From PVC group bacterium (GTDB lineage Bacteria; Verrucomicrobiota; Kiritimatiellia; SS1-B-03-39; UBA6053): a stretch of 11,159 nucleotides of DNA. Below the pieces are notes generated by a model. The model was given only the letters and a program-made list of their open reading frames with translations. It did not search any database and had not been told where the DNA came from. Shown in pieces: positions 7,838 through 11,159 of this stretch (within the stretch, counting starts at the first letter, position 1; the number at the start of each line of letters is the position of its first letter). The stretch lies in assembly GCA_003565035.1 (NCBI GenBank), contig PXDP01000485.1, forward strand, positions 1-11,159, given 5' to 3'. Both the position numbers and the translations under genes were made by a program.

Positions 7838-7882
7838 TGAATAAGGGATGCAGGGATTGCAGGGGTGTTTGGCGGAGGGGCT

Positions 7883-8542
7883 TTAGGAGGTCCACTCGGG
7901 GGGAATGTGGATGTGTTTGCCGCTGGGGAGTCGGATCGAATGCGGGAACTGGTGGGTCCGATAAGATTCTTTGCTGAGTTTGAAGGATCGCGGGCTGAGG
8001 CGTTGGAGTTGTTTTGACACGCGGTCGTATGGAAAGGCGAAAAGGATCTGTTTGTCGGGGTGGGATTGTGCAAACGTTTCGACCAGAGGCGTGAAGTCGG
8101 AATCTCCTGTAAGCATGACGGCAACATCAAAGTGGTCGGCGGCTGCAAGCCCGAGGCAGGTGCAGGCGATGGCCACGTCGGTTTCTTTTTCCTCGAAGAC
8201 GGTGACGAAGCGGTTGAGATCGTCGGCCCAGGCCTGGCGCTTCTGGAAACGGCTTGTGTGGAGCTTCACTTTGTGCGCGGTAAGGGCACGGACGTAGAGC
8301 TGATGGCGGCTATATTTTCCGGGGTCTTTGTGGCGGAGGTATTCGGCAAAAGCGGTGAAGTAGTGGATGGCGGTGCATTGGGCTCCGTTGCCGATGAGTT
8401 GTAGGGTGGAGTCGCAAAGGCTGGGGATATCGAGCCACTTGAGGGGGTATCCGGCGAGGTGCTGTTCGGCGGATTTGATGGAGTGGTAGAGGTTGAAGCC
8501 GTCGATGAAAAATGCGACGCGGGGAGCTGCGGTACTGGTCAT
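7883..8542 (-). CDS. NYN-domain (PIN-like, DUF88/LabA-type) putative RNase
   Basis: This 219-residue protein belongs to the NYN family, PIN-fold metal-dependent nucleases thought to cut RNA. The first acidic motif is AFFIDGFNLYHSI (Asp14, Asn17). Asp122 lies in EEKETDVAIA, and the hallmark LTGDSDFTPLV carries Asp147 and Asp149. The conserved acidic residues expected for the metal site are therefore present. The protein continues with the usual QILFAFP strand and ends HIPPEWTS. The frame stays open upstream to 8995, but the ATG at 8540-8542 is chosen because homology starts just after it and because a terminator and promoter lie immediately upstream. No Shine-Dalgarno sequence is visible (CACCTGCCACC precedes the ATG). 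The cytoplasmic substrate is unknown. No partner gene shares its transcript. Confidence 0.9.
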   Translation of the reverse strand: MTSTAAPRVAFFIDGFNLYHSIKSAEQHLAGYPLKWLDIPSLCDSTLQLIGNGAQCTAIHYFTAFAEYLRHKDPGKYSRHQLYVRALTAHKVKLHTSRFQKRQAWADDLNRFVTVFEEKETDVAIACTCLGLAAADHFDVAVMLTGDSDFTPLVETFAQSHPDKQILFAFPYDRVSKQLQRLSPRSFKLSKESYRTHQFPHSIRLPSGKHIHIPPEWTS

Positions 8543-8561
8543 GGTGGCAGGTGTGGAAAAT

Positions 8562-8589
8562 AAAAAACCCGTAGACCTCAGCCTACGGG
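8562..8589 (-). terminator. Intrinsic terminator in the NYN leader
   Basis: On the minus strand a perfect 7-bp stem CCCGTAG / CTACGGG with loop GCTGAGGT is followed directly by TTTTTTATTTT. It lies between the promoter and the start codon of the NYN gene, with the U-tract ending about 20 bases before the ATG. No minus-strand gene ends upstream of it, so it must either attenuate the NYN transcript or end a short independent RNA. Confidence 0.85.
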
Positions 8590-8635
8590 GGGCTGCGGGG
8601 CTTTCGGCTGGCGAAAGCGATCCGCAGGGGGGATA
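8562..8635 (-). ncRNA. Structured leader RNA or small RNA upstream of the NYN gene
   Basis: Transcription from the promoter at 8642-8670 should start near 8635 and meet the terminator about 73 nt later. The 5' part folds into a hairpin: outer stem CTGCGG / CCGCAG (8622-8627 with 8593-8598), a 3x1 internal loop, and a perfect inner stem GCTTTCG / CGAAAGC (8612-8618 with 8600-8606) closing a 5-base loop. A C-run follows, then the terminator hairpin. I see no open reading frame in it that would act as a leader peptide, and I do not recognise a known riboswitch. It may be an attenuator, a protein-binding leader, or a stand-alone small RNA. The 5' end is inferred from the promoter only. Confidence 0.55.
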
Positions 8636-8641
8636 CTTATT

Positions 8642-8670
8642 ATTATGGGTGATGGGGGTTGGTTTGTCAA
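8642..8670 (-). promoter_or_regulatory. Sigma-70 type promoter for the NYN leader
   Basis: On the minus strand TTGACA (8665-8670) and CATAAT (8642-8647) are separated by exactly 17 bases. The -35 is a perfect consensus match and the -10 matches five of six. AT-rich AATAAG follows the -10. The predicted start is near 8635, which sets the leader RNA described separately. Confidence 0.8.
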
Positions 8671-8690
8671 ACGGTTTTTGCGGCAAAGTG

Positions 8691-8720
8691 AACGTCGAAC
8701 ATCGAACGTCCAACGTCGAA
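8691..8720. repeat. Decamer-like dispersed repeat (AACGTCGAAC type)
   Basis: Three successive 10-mers, AACGTCGAAC, ATCGAACGTC and CAACGTCGAA, are near-permutations of one another. Read as protein it gives NVEHRTSNVE, a meaningless string. I remember this kind of sequence as intergenic filler in PVC-group and other environmental genomes. It lies upstream of the NYN promoter. Confidence 0.6.
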
Positions 8721-8736
8721 GTTTGAAGAGGAAGAG

Positions 8737-8753
8737 GCGGGCAGGATGCCCGC
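8737..8753. repeat. GCGGGC-AGGAT-GCCCGC hairpin, probable dispersed element
   Basis: A perfect 6-bp inverted repeat with a five-base loop, followed by GATCCCGGG. A T-run (about 8770-8777) lies too far downstream to make it a clean terminator, and no plus-strand gene ends before it. It resembles filler repeats scattered through related genomes. Confidence 0.45.
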
Positions 8754-8826
8754 GATCCCGGGTTTGGTTGATTTTTTTTGCTGGGGTATGAAGGCCCCTT
8801 GGGGCGTAACCTGTTTGGAGATGCTG

Positions 8827-9193
8827 ATGAGTGATTCGGTCGAAAAGATGAAGGGGTCCGGCGGAGGCCGGGGAGGCGAAAGGCTGCGGCGAGGATGTGG
8901 CGGCGCTGGCGAATTCGCTTCGTTTGGAGCGCGAGAAAAACGAGGTGCTTCTGGCGGAGGTCGTCGCTCTGGAGGATGAGCTGGTGAATCGTCAACTCGG
9001 GGATTTTGCGGTGGTAATGTTTAATCTCCGGCAGGAATCGGGAATGAAGATGCAGGCGGAGGAGTATTCGTTGATGACCCGTACGGATATTTGGCTTCGA
9101 ATGGCGCAGACTCAGAGTCTGACGCCGCAGCAGGCCGATCTAAACGGCGGTCGTCCCACGTATCGGCCTGGGCGAGTGGTCGCCGGGCTATAA
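8827..9193 (+). pseudogene. Coiled-coil protein gene with one frameshift
   Basis: An ATG at 8827 is preceded at 6 bases by GGAG and begins MSDSVEKMK. After the G-run at 8853-8856 this frame becomes glycine-rich nonsense. The frame one base further on becomes protein-like: GPAEAGEAKGCGEDVAALAN, then SLRLEREKNEVLLAEVVALE and DELVNRQLGDFAVVMFNLRQ, ending at a TAA at 9191-9193. Removing one G would give a protein of about 121 residues with a leucine-heptad coiled coil in its first half. The last 20 or so residues (GGRPTYRPGRVVAGL) look less natural, so the original end may also be lost. I recognise no family. A sequencing error, a pseudogene or a genuine +1 shift are all possible. The gene is convergent with the tRNA gene and divergent from the NYN gene. 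Confidence 0.5.
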
Positions 9194-9327
9194 AGAATCG
9201 AATATCCAGGTGCTCCATCCGGGGGAATTACATATGGCAGAGAGTGTTTGCCCCCCAAAAACCGCCCTGATTCGGGCTGATTCTGAGTGTACGGGGGGAA
9301 ACTGGCTAGGAAACGAGACCAAAGAAA

Positions 9328-9358
9328 AACCCTTGTAAACCAAGGGTTTACAAGGGTT
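9328..9358 (-). terminator. Intrinsic terminator of the tRNA-fMet gene
   Basis: A perfect 13-bp stem (AACCCTTGTAAAC / GTTTACAAGGGTT) closes a 5-base loop and is followed on the minus strand by TTTTTCTTT. It begins four bases after the encoded CCA end of the tRNA. Confidence 0.88.
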
Positions 9359-9362
9359 AAAA

Positions 9363-9439
<77 letters not shown>

Positions 9440-9451
9440 ATGAAGTTTTTA

Positions 9452-9480
9452 TAAATAGTAGAGTCTGAGGTGAATTGCAA
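9452..9480 (-). promoter_or_regulatory. Probable promoter of the tRNA-fMet gene
   Basis: On the minus strand TTGCAA (9475-9480) and TATTTA (9452-9457) are 17 bases apart, and the tRNA starts 12 bases after the -10. Matches to consensus are moderate; spacing and position support it. Confidence 0.45.
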
Positions 9481-9589
9481 GCAGATTGATCGGATTTCTT
9501 CAAAGTTCCTGAGGGATGCTGTATACGCAGTGTTGAAATCGAATGTCTCAGGGGGTTTTATGACGACTCTTTCTTTCCGCTCTTTTGGG

Positions 9590-10033
9590 TCAGACGGGAA
9601 GAAGAGGATCCCAGACTCTCGTAAACCCGGTGTGGTTGAAATCTTTGAGATTCCGGGTTGCGAATTCACGAACGCCGTGGTGCAGGAGCGTTTTCGCAAG
9701 CCTCACGTCAAAAATTCGGCGGCAGGCAAAGGATGGGTGGGAAGCAGAAGACCAGACCTCCTTCATAAACTCTGTGTCAAAGGGAACATCGACGGTTCGC
9801 CATGCCGGATTTGAACGAAAGGTCTGAATGACGTGAACCGCCTGTGGCGCGGTGAGGGGACTCTGGCAGACCACGGGGTTCCGGATGAGGCAGTAGAGTT
9901 CCAGCAAAACCTGTTCGCAGACGCATACGTCGTTTCGGGCTTGCAGACCTTCCATAAAGGTTTTGGCAGGCACATGCAGCGGGTTCGTAGAATCGACAAA
10001 GGCAAAGAGGATGTTGGTATCAAATGAAATCAC
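9590..10033 (-). CDS. vapC: PIN-domain toxin of a VapBC system
   Basis: This 147-residue PIN-domain protein is the toxin of a type II toxin-antitoxin pair and is expected to be an Mg-dependent endoribonuclease that cuts tRNA or rRNA when free of its antitoxin. Conserved acidic residues are visible: Asp5 in SFDTNIL, Glu45 in EQVLLELYCL, Asp109 in RRIFDVRLAK, and Asn128 to Asp131 in FATRNLKDF. The length fits the family. The start codon overlaps the last four bases of the antitoxin gene (ATGA at 10030-10033), so translation should be coupled. There is no clear terminator before the tRNA-fMet gene on the same strand. The RNA target cannot be predicted from sequence. Confidence 0.9.
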   Translation of the reverse strand: MISFDTNILFAFVDSTNPLHVPAKTFMEGLQARNDVCVCEQVLLELYCLIRNPVVCQSPLTAPQAVHVIQTFRSNPAWRTVDVPFDTEFMKEVWSSASHPSFACRRIFDVRLAKTLLHHGVREFATRNLKDFNHTGFTRVWDPLLPV

Positions 10034-10317
10034 AGCGGGTCTCCGGAAGAATAGTCCGGGGTGGGCTCAGCTGCAGTCAGCCGGCTCAGATGAAGATCTA
10101 TCCGCCATTGTTCCTGTTGGAAGGGATCCTCTCCGCCAAGTGGATGGGGTGCGGGGAGTGTCCATTGTTTTTCAGGGTGTTGGGGAGTGGGGGTAACGGA
10201 AATCATATATTCCAGCCCTCTTCGAACCAGTTCGGCCATACTGATTTCGCGGTGCTCCGCAACAGCCAGTGCCTGCTGATATAAAATGTCCGGTAATTGG
10301 ATTTGCGTTCTCTTCAT
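10030..10317 (-). CDS. vapB: Ribbon-helix-helix antitoxin of a VapBC system
   Basis: This 95-residue protein begins MKRTQIQLPDILYQQALAVA and continues ISMAELVRRGLEYMI, a typical ribbon-helix-helix: one DNA-contacting strand (residues 2-8) and two helices up to about residue 40. The Pro-rich remainder, including EDPFQQEQWRIDLHLSRLT, would wrap and inhibit the PIN toxin. It is the first gene of the operon and overlaps vapC by four bases. There is no Shine-Dalgarno sequence: the bases directly before the ATG form the palindromic operator. VapB with VapC should repress this promoter through it. Confidence 0.88.
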   Translation of the reverse strand: MKRTQIQLPDILYQQALAVAEHREISMAELVRRGLEYMISVTPTPQHPEKQWTLPAPHPLGGEDPFQQEQWRIDLHLSRLTAAEPTPDYSSGDPL

Positions 10318-10334
10318 GATGTAAAAAGTACATC
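10318..10334 (-). promoter_or_regulatory. Palindromic operator of the vapBC operon
   Basis: GATGTA-CTTTT-TACATC is a perfect 6-bp inverted repeat that touches the vapB start codon and covers the proposed -10. Position and symmetry are what a ribbon-helix-helix antitoxin needs to repress its own promoter. The binding itself is inferred. Confidence 0.65.
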
Positions 10335-10353
10335 GCTACAAAATTTCTGTCAA
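10325..10353 (-). promoter_or_regulatory. vapBC promoter, possibly giving a leaderless mRNA
   Basis: On the minus strand a perfect TTGACA (10348-10353) is followed after 17 bases by TACTTT (10325-10330), a poor -10. Seven bases separate it from the ATG, so transcription would begin at or next to the start codon. The lack of a Shine-Dalgarno sequence agrees with this. Confidence 0.5.
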
Positions 10354-10389
10354 ATACAAATCCCCATCAAAGGGGTTTAGGGTTGTGGC

Positions 10390-10417
10390 TTGATTCTTTT
10401 GAGGCTTTGGTTAGAGT
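10390..10417 (+). promoter_or_regulatory. Possible promoter of lutB
   Basis: TTGATT (10390-10395), 16 bases and TAGAGT (10412-10417) form a moderate promoter match, with the -10 ending seven bases before the lutB ATG. If used, it would also yield a nearly leaderless mRNA. The match is modest and the call is weak. Confidence 0.3.
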
Positions 10418-10424
10418 TTCGCCT

Positions 10425-11159
10425 ATGACATCTCCAGCAGCCCAATTTCAGTCCGAAACGGTGGAAAGCACCAAAGATTTTGATCACCGTCGATGGATGC
10501 AGGGGGCACTGGCCGGCTATGAGGTGACGCGGGGGGGCACAGAGGCGACGTTCGGTGATTTTGAGCAGGCCCGGCAAACGGCGGCGGCGATTAAGTGGGA
10601 TGCGATTGAGGGGCTGGAGGGCTATCTGGGTCAGTTTGCCGACAAGCTGGAAGCGCGGGGAACCAAGGTGTTCTGGGCGGCGAACGGCTATGAGGCGGTG
10701 GACTACATTCTGGATGTCTGCCGGAAAAAACAGGCGAAAAAGATTATCAAGTCGAAGTGTATGACCACGGAGGAGATTCATCTGAATCCGGCGCTGGAAC
10801 AGGCGGGCATGGAGGTGGTGGAGTCGGATCTGGGGGAATATATCGTTCAGTTGAACAAGGAGGCTCCGTTTCATTTCGTGTTTCCGGCGATGCATCTGAA
10901 GCGGGATAAGATCAGCGAACTTTTCGAAAAACATCTGGGCACCGAGCCGAGTGATGATCCGGAGGAGCTGACGATGATTGCGCGGCGGGTGATGCGGCGG
11001 AAATATTGTGAGGCGGATATCGGGATCAGTGGCGGGAATTTCGCGGTGGCGGAGACAGGGATGATTTCAATTACGGAGAATGAGGGGAATGCGCGGCTGA
11101 CGACCTCGCTGCCGAAGGTGCACATCGCGGTGATGGGGATTGAGAAGGTGGTGCCGAAG
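10425..11159 (+). CDS. lutB: LutB-type lactate utilization iron-sulfur protein, N-terminal part
   Basis: The first 245 codons of a gene that leaves the window at 11159. The protein is a LUD-domain iron-sulfur protein of the LutB/LldF type, part of the LutABC complex that oxidises L-lactate to pyruvate. Recognisable family segments are the early FDHRRWMQGALAGYE, DKLEARGTKVFWAANGYEAV, AKKIIKSKCMTTEEIHLNPA, VVESDLGEYIVQL, CEADIGISGGNFAVAETGMI, and NEGNARLTTSLPKVHIAVMG, which follow the order in Bacillus LutB. The ferredoxin-like C-terminal half with its Fe-S cysteines would lie beyond the edge. The ATG at 10425 has no convincing ribosome binding site; a TTG at 10407 is the only nearby in-frame alternative. 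lutA is not upstream, so the usual A-B-C order is absent or changed; lutC may follow. The gene is divergent from vapBC. Confidence 0.9.
   Translation, partial: MTSPAAQFQSETVESTKDFDHRRWMQGALAGYEVTRGGTEATFGDFEQARQTAAAIKWDAIEGLEGYLGQFADKLEARGTKVFWAANGYEAVDYILDVCRKKQAKKIIKSKCMTTEEIHLNPALEQAGMEVVESDLGEYIVQLNKEAPFHFVFPAMHLKRDKISELFEKHLGTEPSDDPEELTMIARRVMRRKYCEADIGISGGNFAVAETGMISITENEGNARLTTSLPKVHIAVMGIEKVVPK

Noticed and set aside
8543..8995. N-terminal extension of the NYN protein
   Set aside because: The extension crosses a promoter, two RNA hairpins, a terminator and dispersed repeats, and gives low-complexity sequence.
9204..9327. Attachment site or small RNA between the coiled-coil gene and the tRNA terminator
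   Set aside because: Only a short direct repeat (TGATTC twice) and C/G runs are visible; no copy of the tRNA end and no integrase were found.
10357..10378. Terminator hairpin between vapB and lutB (CCCC/GGGG)
   Set aside because: The stem is only about four pairs with imperfect AAAT/TTT flanks and lies between divergent promoters, where a terminator is not expected.
10377..10934. 185-codon minus-strand frame
   Set aside because: It is antisense to the clearly recognisable lutB.

Overview
The window comes from a moderately GC-rich bacterium. Three things suggest the Planctomycetes-Verrucomicrobia-Chlamydiae group, perhaps a Kiritimatiellota-, Lentisphaerota- or Verrucomicrobiota-like organism. 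These are a formylglycine-type sulfatase, intergenic filler of the 'AACGTCGAAC / ATCGAACGTC' kind, and another filler of the 'GCGGGC-AGGAT-GCCCGC' kind. This assignment rests on remembered patterns and is only tentative. Most genes lie on the minus strand, so transcription runs mainly from high to low coordinates. Several genes (SNF2, NYN, vapB, lutB) have no clear Shine-Dalgarno sequence; the sulfatase has a strong one.

Layout from low to high coordinates. 1-68: start of a DUF3800 gene, cut by the window edge. 78-2444: hsdR, the type I restriction motor subunit (EcoEI-like), translationally coupled to DUF3800. 2445-3042: a 600-base gap full of a 46-bp tandem repeat and its diverged copies. 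3043-4467: a sulfatase without a signal peptide. 4528-7395: a long bacterial SNF2 helicase. 7396-7882: a gap with decayed or doubtful plus-strand reading frames. 7883-8542: a NYN-domain (PIN-like) putative RNase, preceded by a good sigma-70 promoter and a short structured leader that ends in an intrinsic terminator. 8691-8753: dispersed-repeat-like filler. 8827-9193: a plus-strand coiled-coil gene broken by one frameshift. 9328-9439: initiator tRNA-fMet with its terminator. 9590-10317: a VapBC toxin-antitoxin operon with a palindromic operator against the vapB start codon. 10425-11159: the first half of lutB, read on the plus strand and cut by the window edge.

The region looks like accessory DNA with a defence and stress character: the restriction motor with DUF3800, a PIN-toxin operon, a NYN nuclease and a SNF2 helicase. 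It lies beside a tRNA gene and is mixed with unrelated metabolism (sulfatase, lactate oxidation). No hsdM or hsdS is present; if they exist they are probably beyond position 1. The least conventional element is the roughly 73-nt leader RNA with a terminator between the promoter and start codon of the NYN gene.
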